Source: an uncultured Ruminococcus sp. (GTDB taxonomy: Bacteria; Bacillota; Clostridia; Oscillospirales; Ruminococcaceae). Taken from it: a stretch of 17,581 nucleotides of DNA. Positions 7,319 through 15,361 of the stretch are shown here, one piece after another. The stretch lies in NCBI GenBank assembly GCA_900752785.1, contig CAADWP010000041.1, positions 1-17,581 of the forward strand. The letters are read 5' to 3'. The number at the start of each line of letters is the position of its first letter. The first letter of the stretch is position 1. Position numbers and translations under genes: made by a program. The notes beneath the pieces were generated by a model, which saw only the letters and a program-made list of their open reading frames with translations, was not told the origin of the DNA and did no database searches.

Positions 7319-9319
7319 TTATGTTCTGCCGAATTGATGCTCTATATTTGATTTTGACATAGTGAACATTACCGGCCTGCCGTGAGGACAGTGGCGAATA
7401 TTTTCGTTGTTATAGACCTGCTCAGCAAGAGCCTGAAGCTCACGCATATCATTTTTGTCATTGCCCTTTATCGCTGATTTGCAGGCGACAGTGTGAAGCA
7501 TATCGTCAAGAGCATGGGACTGCGGATCATGACAGTACAGCCGCAGATTTTCAGCGATCTCGGAAACTATCTCCTCTATGTCAAGCTCTATGACAAATGT
7601 CGGAACAGCTTTTGCCACAACGCAGGGACTCTTGGAAAAATCAAAAGAAAACCCCATATCCTCAAGAAGCTCGGCATTCGTTTCCATAGCGCTGAATTCG
7701 TCCGATGTCAAAAGAACGCTTATCTCCGTCATAAGCATCTGACTGTATCGGCGGCAATTGCGGCTTTTTAAGCGCTCAAAAATTATGCGCTCATGTGCAG
7801 CGTGCTTATCTATCATAACCATTGTTTTGTCCTCGATCTCAGCTATGATATAAACTCCGAAAGCTTCGCCTATCACGCGAATTTTGGGCTTATCCGTCCA
7901 TTCCGACTTCATCTCTGCCAAGGCTTTTTCGGCTTTAGAAGCAGTCTCCGTCTCAGCGAACGAGCTGCTGTTTATGTAGCTGAATCCGCCGATAGCTTCG
8001 GGAGCTTTTTCGGCTGGCAAATGCTCTTCTCTGATCTGACTGACAGTATGCGTAAATTCGGACACAGCAACTGATTCCGAAGAACCGCTAAACGCGTCAA
8101 AAGGTTTTATTTCGGCTGTTTCAAGTTCACCGCAATCATTTTCAGCGGCATTGATCTCCGACGCCTTATCAGGCTTGGCTTCCGAAGCTTCACCGACTTT
8201 AAGCGCCTGCTCAGCCTTTTCTATTTCCCCGACAGGCGTAAATATAAACTCCTGCTGTACGGAATTATCCTCTTTAATAGGCTCTTTCATCCAATCGGTT
8301 CTGGGTTTCAGCTCAAATTCATAGATCAATCCATTTTCCATAAGGGCATTTTTTACAGCATAATAAATCGCGTCGGATACATTCTTTTCATCCGTAAAGC
8401 GCACCTCCGCTTTTGCAGGATGGATATTTACGTCCATTGCAGACGGCGGCAGATCAATAAACATAACACAGGCAGGAAATTTTCCCGTCATCATCATATT
8501 GGTATAAGCATTTTCCAGAGCCGCCGAACAGAGCTTTGAACGGATGTATCTGCCGTTGACAAAAAAGTTCTGAAAGGCTCTGCTATTCTTTGAATACAGC
8601 GGCTTTACGGTAAATCCGCTGATCTTTATACCTGAGTATTCATAATTCATAACAAGAAGATCGCGGGTAAAATCCCGTCCGTATACCGCATAGACTGCCG
8701 AAAACAATTCACCGTCGCCGCTTGAATTAAATTCAGTTCGGTTATCGCGGATAAACCTGAAAGCGATCTCCGGATGCGACATTGTGATCTTTTGTAGGAT
8801 ATTACTTACAGCATTTGCCTCAGTTACGTCCTTTTTCATGAACTTCCGACGTGCCGGAACATTATAGAAAAGATCGCGGATAATGATCGTAGTACCGTCG
8901 GGACATCCTCCCCTGTCGTGAAAAGTCTCCGTACTGCCCTCGATGTTGTAAAGAGTTCCATAGGTCTCATCCTTTTGCTTTGTCATGACCTCCACCCTTG
9001 ATACAGCCGCAACGGAAGCAAGAGCCTCTCCGCGAAAGCCAAAGGTAAGAATATTATTAAGGTCTTCCTTAGAGACTATCTTGCTTGTGGCATGACGGAG
9101 AAACGCCGTCGGAACATCCTCAAAGGCCATTCCGCAGCCGTCGTCGGTAACTCTCATATAGGTCGTTCCGCCGTTTTTTATCTCAACGGTAATGTGCTTC
9201 GCTCCCGAATCTATAGAATTTTCCACAAGCTCCTTGATAACAGAGGACGGACGCTCGATTATTTCTCCGGCAGCGATAAGCTCCGATATTTCCTTACTGA
9301 GCACATTAATTAATGCCAT
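7319..9319 (-). CDS. mutL: DNA mismatch repair protein MutL
   Basis: A 666-aa MutL. The N-terminal GHKL ATPase shows E33-N34 in LVENSIDSGA, DDGCG (59-63) and FGFRGEAL (93-100), plus the GTTIIIRDLFYNVPARRKF segment. A low-complexity acidic linker (about 350-480) separates it from the C-terminal dimerisation/endonuclease domain. The endonuclease motif is D504-K-H-A-A-H-E-R-I-I-F-E, a match to DQHA(x)2E(x)4E with Q replaced by K. The companion ACKSAIK and CPHGRP (from C644) metal-site motifs are present. This is therefore a nicking MutL, as expected in a genome without MutH. The reading frame stays open 54 codons upstream, but ATG 9319 has AAGGGAGA (9325-9332) and matches the family N-terminus MALINVLSKEI; the extension is rejected. 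It follows a small unknown gene by 16 nt. Confidence 0.97.
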   Translation of the reverse strand: MALINVLSKEISELIAAGEIIERPSSVIKELVENSIDSGAKHITVEIKNGGTTYMRVTDDGCGMAFEDVPTAFLRHATSKIVSKEDLNNILTFGFRGEALASVAAVSRVEVMTKQKDETYGTLYNIEGSTETFHDRGGCPDGTTIIIRDLFYNVPARRKFMKKDVTEANAVSNILQKITMSHPEIAFRFIRDNRTEFNSSGDGELFSAVYAVYGRDFTRDLLVMNYEYSGIKISGFTVKPLYSKNSRAFQNFFVNGRYIRSKLCSAALENAYTNMMMTGKFPACVMFIDLPPSAMDVNIHPAKAEVRFTDEKNVSDAIYYAVKNALMENGLIYEFELKPRTDWMKEPIKEDNSVQQEFIFTPVGEIEKAEQALKVGEASEAKPDKASEINAAENDCGELETAEIKPFDAFSGSSESVAVSEFTHTVSQIREEHLPAEKAPEAIGGFSYINSSSFAETETASKAEKALAEMKSEWTDKPKIRVIGEAFGVYIIAEIEDKTMVMIDKHAAHERIIFERLKSRNCRRYSQMLMTEISVLLTSDEFSAMETNAELLEDMGFSFDFSKSPCVVAKAVPTFVIELDIEEIVSEIAENLRLYCHDPQSHALDDMLHTVACKSAIKGNDKNDMRELQALAEQVYNNENIRHCPHGRPVMFTMSKSNIEHQFGRT

Positions 9320-9324
9320 TGTTT

Positions 9325-9332
9325 TCTCCCTT
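9325..9332 (-). promoter_or_regulatory. Ribosome binding site that fixes the mutL start
   Basis: AAGGGAGA on the minus strand ends 5 nt before ATG 9319. It lies downstream of the upstream in-frame start at 9481, so it shows that the 54-residue extension is not the natural N-terminus. Confidence 0.8.
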
Positions 9333-9335
9333 CGG

Positions 9336-9656
9336 TCATATACCGAGAATCGTAAAGCTGCCGTGAGCGCCGAACGCGCTGCGCGTCCAATCCCCGGCTT
9401 CTTCAATAACTTCCGCTGCCGCTGCATCGGCGGCTTTACAAAGCTTTTCCCAGTCGGACGGATAAATTTCTGTAGAATCATACTGAGAATAATCGGGGAT
9501 AATTCGCTTCAGCAAAGCCATAAGACCGCTTTCACGCAGTATATCGTCATAAATATACAGCGAATCCTCGTTCCAGAATCTTCCGTCCCATTCGCCCGAA
9601 AAAAATTCGTGGCAGTCCGTTCCGTGCAGCTCATCCTTAGTACAAAAATATTTCAT
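9336..9656 (-). CDS. Small uncharacterised protein between mutS and mutL (106 aa)
   Basis: A 106-aa predicted soluble protein with no signal peptide or membrane segment. I do not recognise its family. It is acidic and rich in aromatic residues: three Trp (WDGRFW, DWEKL, DWTRS) and several Tyr/Phe, with a Cys-containing N-terminus (MKYFCTKDELHGTDCHEFF) and a hydrophobic C-terminal end (GSFTILGI). The middle (residues ~40-90) looks helical, including CKAADAAAAEVIEEAG. The start ATG 9656 comes one base after the stop of the preceding gene (TAATATG), with AGGGG 11 nt upstream inside that gene. A GTG at 9683 would add nine residues but lacks a ribosome site. The tight junction with the preceding gene and the 16-nt gap to mutL imply one transcript. 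A role in mismatch repair is not shown. Confidence 0.75.
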   Translation of the reverse strand: MKYFCTKDELHGTDCHEFFSGEWDGRFWNEDSLYIYDDILRESGLMALLKRIIPDYSQYDSTEIYPSDWEKLCKAADAAAAEVIEEAGDWTRSAFGAHGSFTILGI

Positions 9657-9657
9657 A

Positions 9658-10083
9658 TTAAATTTTCCCCTGAAATACGGCACAATGACTGAGCGCCTTC
9701 ATAAAAAGCTCTGAATTTTGTTTCTGTTCGTCAATTCCGCCCGACTTTACCTTTTGAGAAACGCCTATTTCAAGCTTCAGTTTTTTTCCCTCGCAAATAG
9801 TTTCCAGATTGATATTATGGCCTAAACCCAACATCAACCTTTTGACTTTAAGCGCTCTGATATCATCAATGGGGATCGTATAGCGAGCCTGTTCCGCAAG
9901 AAGGCTGTATTCGGCGATTATTATGCATCCGCTGTCGGTTATAGCGGCATAGCCATAGTGTATATTGGTTCGGCTGCTAAAAAAACCGCTCATATTCACA
10001 ATAGAGATATAAACAGGACAATTATAGCTCTCGCCAAATTCGTCAAGAGCCTCCAGCATATTTTCCTTTGAAACCTTAAACAT
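9658..10083 (-). CDS. Small uncharacterised protein, possible PH/GRAM-like fold (141 aa)
   Basis: A 141-aa soluble protein directly after mutS (11-nt gap). Its ribosome site AAGGAG (10091-10096) overlaps the mutS stop codon and lies 7 nt from ATG 10083. Family not recognised with confidence. Residues ~43-105 read as alternating short strands: GYAAITDSGCIIIAEYS, then YTIPIDDIRALKVKRLMLGLGHNINLE and KKLKLEIG. That rhythm, with a signal-reporting strand followed by an 'IPIDDI..LKVK' segment, is what bacterial PH or GRAM-like domains look like, but this is a visual impression only. The N-terminal ~40 residues contain an amphipathic helix (ENMLEALDEFGES). It is translationally linked by a 1-nt gap to the following 106-aa gene, so the two probably act together. 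Confidence 0.77.
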   Translation of the reverse strand: MFKVSKENMLEALDEFGESYNCPVYISIVNMSGFFSSRTNIHYGYAAITDSGCIIIAEYSLLAEQARYTIPIDDIRALKVKRLMLGLGHNINLETICEGKKLKLEIGVSQKVKSGGIDEQKQNSELFMKALSHCAVFQGKI

Positions 10084-10094
10084 AAACGCACTCC

Positions 10095-12713
10095 TTAATT
10101 AAGCATAGCTGCCATATCTTTCAGCAGCTCACGGCATTCCGAATCGCTCAGCTCGTCGATATTCGTCCGTTCAAGCATATTAAGAGCCGCTTCCCGCCCT
10201 ATGCTTCCGAAGCTTATCTGACCGCTTTCTGCACGCTTTACGGCAGCCTGCTCCGCCGCATGGTTTTTCTCCATTTCTTCAAGCAGCTCCCTTGCGCGAT
10301 TTATCACCTTAGAGGGAAGTCCGGCAAGCTTCGCAACGTCAATACCATAGCTTTCGTCAACTCCTCCGCGGACGATCTTTCTCAGAAAACGTATGCTGCC
10401 GCCATGCTTATTTACGGCAATGCTGTAGTTTTTAACGCCCTCAAGCTCGTTTTCAAGCCCGATAAGCTCGTGATAATGCGTAGCGAAAAGCGTCTTGCAC
10501 CCCAGCTTTTTCGATGTACAGATATGCTCTGCAACTGCTCTGGCAATACTTACGCCGTCAAACGTGGAAGTTCCCCTGCCTACCTCGTCAAGAATAACGA
10601 GACTGTCGGGCGTAGCATTTTTAAGTATATCCGAGACTTCGCTCATTTCCACCATAAAAGTACTCTGTCCCGAAGTAAGGTCGTCGGAAGCTCCCACACG
10701 CGTGAATATTTTATCCACGACCGAAATTTTCGCCGAATCGGCAGGAACAAAGCAGCCTATCTGAGCCATGATAACGATAAGGGCAGTTTGACGCATATAT
10801 GTGGACTTACCCGACATATTCGGACCTGTGATTATCGACATACGGCTTGATCTGTTGTCGATGCAGAGGTCGTTCGGAATAAATATCTCATCGTTCAGCA
10901 TAAGCTCCACAACGGGATGCCGTCCGGATTTAATGTCGATCGAACCGTCAATAGAAATATCAGGCTTAACATAGAGATTCCGCAGAGAAACCTCCGCAAA
11001 TGAGCAGAGCACGTCTGCCGCCGCAACAGCCGCAGCCGTTTTCTGAACGGCCTCAAGCTTTGTCGCAAGGAAATCCCTGACCTCCGCAAAAATATCAGCC
11101 TCGAGGGTAAGAGCCTTGTCCTTTGCGCCTAATATCGTATTTTCGGCATTTTTCAGCTCCTCGGTAATGAAACGCTCAGCGTTTGCAAGCGTCTGCTTGC
11201 GAATGTAGCCGTCAGGAATAAGATCATAATAGGAGCGAGTTACCTCAATATAGTAGCCGAATACTCGGTTATAACCGATTTTCAGATTTTTTATTCCCGT
11301 AGATTCGCGTTCGCGGCGAGCGATCTCGTCGATCATTTCCTGACCGTGATTCATTATATGGCGCAGCTTGTCAAGCTCCTCGTTAAAGCCGTCCTTGATA
11401 ACTCCTCCGTCCTTGACCGATATGGGCGGTTCGTCCGTTACCGCATTTTCCACAAGCCGCACAAGCTCTTCAAGAGTCGAAATTTCGCTGTTGTATTTTG
11501 CAAGAAGCTTTGAAGCACCCAATTTATCAAGTTCCTGCTTTATCATAGGAAGCATGAGAGCGGTAGCCGAAAGAGCTTTGAGATCGCGCGGATTTGCGGT
11601 CTTGTACATGACCTTTGTCATAAGACGTTCAAGGTCGTAAACACGGTCGAGAAGATCGCGCAGGTCGGCAAGGATAACGCTGTTCCGACAGAGAATTTCC
11701 ACAGCGTCAAGCCTTTCGATGATCCTTGCAGGGCTTTTCAGCGGCTGTTCTATCCAGTTTTTCAGCATTCGCCGTCCCATAGAGGTTTTTGCCGAATCAA
11801 GGACCCAGAGCAGCGACCCTTTGCGTTCTTTGCTGCGGAGAGTCTCCGTAAGCTCGAGATTTCGTCTTGCATTAAGATCAAGCCCCATAAACGCGTCGCC
11901 GTTAAGTATCTCGATCGAAGTAAATCTTGAAACGGAAGTTTTCTGTGTATCGTTTATGTAGTCGAAAAGTCCGCAGACAGCGGCGCAGTCTGCTCCGTCG
12001 GAGCTTATCCCAAGCTCTGCGACTGTTTTAACTCCGAAAACCGATGCGGTCATTTCTCTTTTTTTCGTCGGATCAAAGCAATCTCCGTCACGCAGGGTTA
12101 CCGCACAATTTAATCTTACCTTTAAGAAATCCGCAACATTTTTCAATGACAGGAAGCTTTCGGGAAAAATGATCTCCGCAGGATTACAGCGCGAAAGCTC
12201 GTTGATAACGCCCGCTTCAAGGTCTTTTCCGTCAAACATACATATCGAGGCGTCACCCGTTGAAATATCCGCGGAAGCAACCGCGCAGATCTTTTCGGAT
12301 TCGTCGTAAAAAACGCTGCATATATAGTTATTTTCGCCGTCCTCAAGCATACTGCTGTCGGTAAGCGTTCCTGGGGTCACAACGCGGATAACGTCGCGGA
12401 CAACGATTCCCTTTGTTTCGGCAGGATCTGTAAGCTGCTCGCAGACAGCAACCTTGAAGCCAAGATCTATCAGCCGCTTTATGTACATATCCGCAGCATG
12501 ATAGGGAACTCCGCACATAGGCGCGCGTTCTTCAAGACCGCAGTCCCTGCCCGTAAGAGTAAGCTCCAGAGCCTTTGAGACGGTGATCGCGTCGTCAAAG
12601 AACATTTCGTAAAAATCTCCCAATCGGAAAAACAAAATGCATCCGTCGTATTTGTCCTTGACCTCTAAATACTGCCGCATCATGGGAGAAATTTTGCTTC
12701 TGTCAATTACCAT
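10095..12713 (-). CDS. mutS: DNA mismatch repair protein MutS
   Basis: An 872-aa MutS1 that recognises mismatches as a dimer and recruits MutL. The N-terminal mismatch-reading motif is GDFYEMF with F34-Y35-E36. Middle connector, core and clamp domains have the expected length. The ABC-type ATPase carries Walker A GPNMSGKST (630-638), the VGASDDLTSGQSTFMVEM signature region, Walker B LVILDEVGRGTS with D709-E710, and a downstream FATHYHEL. A GQISFG segment near Q832 resembles the C-terminal sliding-clamp binding motif of MutS. The frame opens at GTG 12719, but AGGAGT (12721-12726) is only 1 nt from that codon and 7 nt from ATG 12713, so ATG is chosen. It sits 20 bp after the ylbF-family gene. 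The MiaB-YlbF-MutS-MutL order is common in clostridia, here with extra genes. Confidence 0.98.
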   Translation of the reverse strand: MVIDRSKISPMMRQYLEVKDKYDGCILFFRLGDFYEMFFDDAITVSKALELTLTGRDCGLEERAPMCGVPYHAADMYIKRLIDLGFKVAVCEQLTDPAETKGIVVRDVIRVVTPGTLTDSSMLEDGENNYICSVFYDESEKICAVASADISTGDASICMFDGKDLEAGVINELSRCNPAEIIFPESFLSLKNVADFLKVRLNCAVTLRDGDCFDPTKKREMTASVFGVKTVAELGISSDGADCAAVCGLFDYINDTQKTSVSRFTSIEILNGDAFMGLDLNARRNLELTETLRSKERKGSLLWVLDSAKTSMGRRMLKNWIEQPLKSPARIIERLDAVEILCRNSVILADLRDLLDRVYDLERLMTKVMYKTANPRDLKALSATALMLPMIKQELDKLGASKLLAKYNSEISTLEELVRLVENAVTDEPPISVKDGGVIKDGFNEELDKLRHIMNHGQEMIDEIARRERESTGIKNLKIGYNRVFGYYIEVTRSYYDLIPDGYIRKQTLANAERFITEELKNAENTILGAKDKALTLEADIFAEVRDFLATKLEAVQKTAAAVAAADVLCSFAEVSLRNLYVKPDISIDGSIDIKSGRHPVVELMLNDEIFIPNDLCIDNRSSRMSIITGPNMSGKSTYMRQTALIVIMAQIGCFVPADSAKISVVDKIFTRVGASDDLTSGQSTFMVEMSEVSDILKNATPDSLVILDEVGRGTSTFDGVSIARAVAEHICTSKKLGCKTLFATHYHELIGLENELEGVKNYSIAVNKHGGSIRFLRKIVRGGVDESYGIDVAKLAGLPSKVINRARELLEEMEKNHAAEQAAVKRAESGQISFGSIGREAALNMLERTNIDELSDSECRELLKDMAAMLN

Positions 12714-12733
12714 TCGCACAACTCCTCATTAAA

Positions 12734-13138
12734 TCAGTGACAGCCGCCGCAGGTCGCGCAGCTTCCGGTACAGCCTGACGCAGGCTGACAAGTATCGGGA
12801 TCTTCACCGTTTGCGCACATGGTGATTATCTGGTTCACATTGTTTACAAGATCTTCCAGAGACTTTTGTGCAGCGGTAAAAACTATCATATTCTTACTTC
12901 CCATTACCTTTTTGTAAACCGTCTTTATCTCATTGTCAAGCTCCACAAGCTTGTCTCCGTCCGGATTTTTCGTTCCCATTATCTCGTTAAGCTCTGACCG
13001 AAGCCTATTAAATTTATCAATATCGCTCTGAAGCTCTTTATCGTTGTCGTTTGCCTGCTTTGCCAACATATATGCAATATAGCGGTCGTCCTGCTGAATA
13101 GCTTTTCCAAGCTCTCTTGTCATCTGAATTATATCCAT
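12734..13138 (-). CDS. YlbF/YmcA-family protein with Cys-rich tail
   Basis: A 134-aa mainly helical protein of the YlbF/YmcA family. In Bacillus, YlbF, YmcA and YaaT form the Fe-S-carrying Ric complex that assists RNase Y in mRNA maturation and affects competence, biofilm and sporulation. The helical core (about 1-108) contains MTRELGKAIQQDDRYIAYMLAKQ, a central IDKFNRLRSELNEIMG helix and FTAAQKSLEDLVNNVNQII. The tail (about 108-134) has six cysteines, ending CTGSCATCGGCH. Bacillus YlbF also ends in a Cys/Gly-rich stretch, so this one is closer to YlbF than to an unrelated helical protein. Ribosome site AAGGGAGA (13148-13155) lies 9 nt from ATG. Partners YmcA and YaaT are not in the window. 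An Fe-S role here is inference from the cysteines. Confidence 0.85.
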   Translation of the reverse strand: MDIIQMTRELGKAIQQDDRYIAYMLAKQANDNDKELQSDIDKFNRLRSELNEIMGTKNPDGDKLVELDNEIKTVYKKVMGSKNMIVFTAAQKSLEDLVNNVNQIITMCANGEDPDTCQPASGCTGSCATCGGCH

Positions 13139-13162
13139 TTTTAAATTTCTCCCTTTAATTTT

Positions 13163-15361
13163 TTATTGCAATGGCACATTAACAGTATCTGTTATTTTAC
13201 CATTTTCATCAAATATATACTTTTCTCTTTTTGCAAGTATTTCATTACCCTTGCTGTCATATTCAAAATAATCTTTGATTATATCTTTGCCCTTGCTGTA
13301 TCTTTTTTCCCTTGAAACAGGTGTAAGAACATCTCCCAGCCATTTATACACTGTATCATCTGTATCGACCGCACCTGATTTTGAATGTACATAAAGGGTT
13401 TTGTCCTCGTTTACATGAATATAGAAATGCAGATTATCAAGCTCTTCCCATTTTTCAAAGTATTCCGTATCTGGATTGTAGCGGAAATAACTGCAAACTC
13501 TGTTTGTGGCAAATCCCGTGTCTACTGCTATATCGTTGTAGCCGTCAAAATTGTAGTCCATAAACATCAGATTTTTAGACTGACGGTGAAGAATGACATC
13601 ATCAATTTTAACATCAAGAGACTGATAGAATTTTCCGTCTGAATAAACTTCAACTCCGCCTGATTCTGTCACTTTGCATGAAAATTTTTTCTCCTCATTG
13701 ATAAGCGGTGTAAGCTCAGTAAGTCCGTGCGTATCATAACATTCGCCCGTAATTATATCGACCGCATACCAGCCTGTAGTCACACGTCGGTCGTCATAAT
13801 CCTCAAAACTGCGGAAAATATAGTAGGGCTTATCATCAAACTTTTGCCTGTCCTGATATACGATACGTCTGCCGCCGTACTTTTCAAGGCTGTTCCAGAG
13901 CATTTCAGATGCCCGGCTAATGCTTATTTTACGTGAATATTCCGTAAGTGCCGCGTCGATTTCATCAAAATCATAATCTCTGCCTATCGGGATATATTCA
14001 TTGCCCTTGTATTCCGCAAGTTTTGTGCTGTACTCATTTCTGGGGATTTCATTGTCGTTGAACTTGAAAGTCGCCTGCTCCATTGCTCCTGCATCATTAA
14101 AAAATTTTGCAATCGGATTCATTTCATTATTTTCCAATTTATAGAACGAATCGTATTCAAATCCCTGCGCTATATTATAGGAATGAATTGTGCCGTTATC
14201 CTCATAGAATCCCAAATCGCCGAATGCGCCGTATTTTCCGAGATAAATAATTCCGTTGCCGTATGTGTATATATAACAGCCTGCGGCGTGACTTGAATTT
14301 TCCGATATTATCAATTCGGGAATGCCGTCTGTATTCAGATCATAAAGCGAAAATCCCGATTTAAGCAGAATCTTGCTGCCCGAAAAATATTTGTCTGAAT
14401 CCTTAAAATCAAACAGCGCATGTTTATATGCTTTCTGCCATTCATTTAATTCAAGTATCGGCAGAATATCTATAGCATACATATAATTACTGCCGACATC
14501 ATCTTTTTTATAAGCATATACATAAAGCTGATTATCGGAAACAAATTTTAAATAAAAATTTATATACATATCTTTGCTTGTAATTTTATATTCATCAATT
14601 ACTTTTTCATTTTCAAGTGAAAACAAAGTTACAGTATACTCATAGTTTTTACTGTCACTATAATCTGCTGATATATTTGCAGCAATTTTCATATCTGAAG
14701 AAAAAGCCGTACAAGGACGATAATGTTTATTTTCAATAACGTCAAAATCAATATCAGTAAGTTCAAATGTTTTAAGATCCAGCTTTGAATAGCCGTAAAA
14801 ATCACCAATAAAACCTCTTGTCAATATCAGATGATCGCCTAAAACTTTTTCTGGAAAATAGTAACATCTATCTTCACCTTCAATGCGGTAATCATCGCCG
14901 TTCGCAAGATTATAAATTCCACAGCCAAGGCTTAAATCCTCCTGAATTATATTATACGCAAATCGACTGCTGTCAATTATACAACTGACGACCACATAGA
15001 CTGTTTCACTTTCAACAGGAAGTTTAATCAATGCAGTACGCTCTCCCGACACATTTTCAAGATAAATATTTCCCTTTTCTTCGATAATTTTGCCGTGATC
15101 TGCCATTTCATACTCTTTGCCGTAAGAAAACTGATCCGGATATTGCAGATATTCCTTATTTTCAGCTTGTGTAAGGTCATAAAGCTTTATATTATCCGAA
15201 ATTTCAGTTACATACGATACTGTCTCCGATTCGGTCTGATTCTTCGTTACAGTTTCCGTCATTTCCTCTGTAGTAACTTGAATTACAGAATTTTCAGAAT
15301 TTTTTGAAGTACAACTCGCGAACAGAAATACAGAGCATAACATAATTAAAATTTTTTTCAT
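13163..15361 (-). CDS. Large lipoprotein with VCBS-like calcium-loop motifs, function unknown
   Basis: A 732-aa predicted secreted lipoprotein. Residues 1-17 form a signal peptide ending in a lipobox FAS-C17. A Thr/Ser/Glu/Val-rich linker follows to about residue 55. The rest is beta-rich, with many short aromatic strands typical of propeller or repeat folds. Two EF-like loops stand out, D341-L-N-T-D-G-I-P-E-L and D602-Y-N-F-D-G-Y-N-D-I, of the DxNxDG type found in VCBS/FG-GAP repeats; calcium binding is inferred. The ATG overlaps the miaB stop by four bases (ATGA at 15361-15358) and has only a weak ribosome site, so it probably depends on translation of miaB. The base composition is visibly more AT-rich than mutS or ileS. 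It separates miaB from the ylbF-family gene, which are usually closer, so it looks like an accessory insertion that has become part of the operon. No enzyme motif recognised. Confidence 0.85.
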   Translation of the reverse strand: MKKILIMLCSVFLFASCTSKNSENSVIQVTTEEMTETVTKNQTESETVSYVTEISDNIKLYDLTQAENKEYLQYPDQFSYGKEYEMADHGKIIEEKGNIYLENVSGERTALIKLPVESETVYVVVSCIIDSSRFAYNIIQEDLSLGCGIYNLANGDDYRIEGEDRCYYFPEKVLGDHLILTRGFIGDFYGYSKLDLKTFELTDIDFDVIENKHYRPCTAFSSDMKIAANISADYSDSKNYEYTVTLFSLENEKVIDEYKITSKDMYINFYLKFVSDNQLYVYAYKKDDVGSNYMYAIDILPILELNEWQKAYKHALFDFKDSDKYFSGSKILLKSGFSLYDLNTDGIPELIISENSSHAAGCYIYTYGNGIIYLGKYGAFGDLGFYEDNGTIHSYNIAQGFEYDSFYKLENNEMNPIAKFFNDAGAMEQATFKFNDNEIPRNEYSTKLAEYKGNEYIPIGRDYDFDEIDAALTEYSRKISISRASEMLWNSLEKYGGRRIVYQDRQKFDDKPYYIFRSFEDYDDRRVTTGWYAVDIITGECYDTHGLTELTPLINEEKKFSCKVTESGGVEVYSDGKFYQSLDVKIDDVILHRQSKNLMFMDYNFDGYNDIAVDTGFATNRVCSYFRYNPDTEYFEKWEELDNLHFYIHVNEDKTLYVHSKSGAVDTDDTVYKWLGDVLTPVSREKRYSKGKDIIKDYFEYDSKGNEILAKREKYIFDENGKITDTVNVPLQ

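Noticed and set aside
9320..9481. 54-codon N-terminal extension of MutL
   Set aside because: It overlaps the upstream 106-aa gene, and the proper ribosome site and the conserved MutL N-terminus are at 9319.
10260..10850. Plus-strand open frame of 196 codons, and the other long plus-strand frames
   Set aside because: These are shadows of mutS and its neighbours. The minus strand carries unmistakable family motifs at the same positions.
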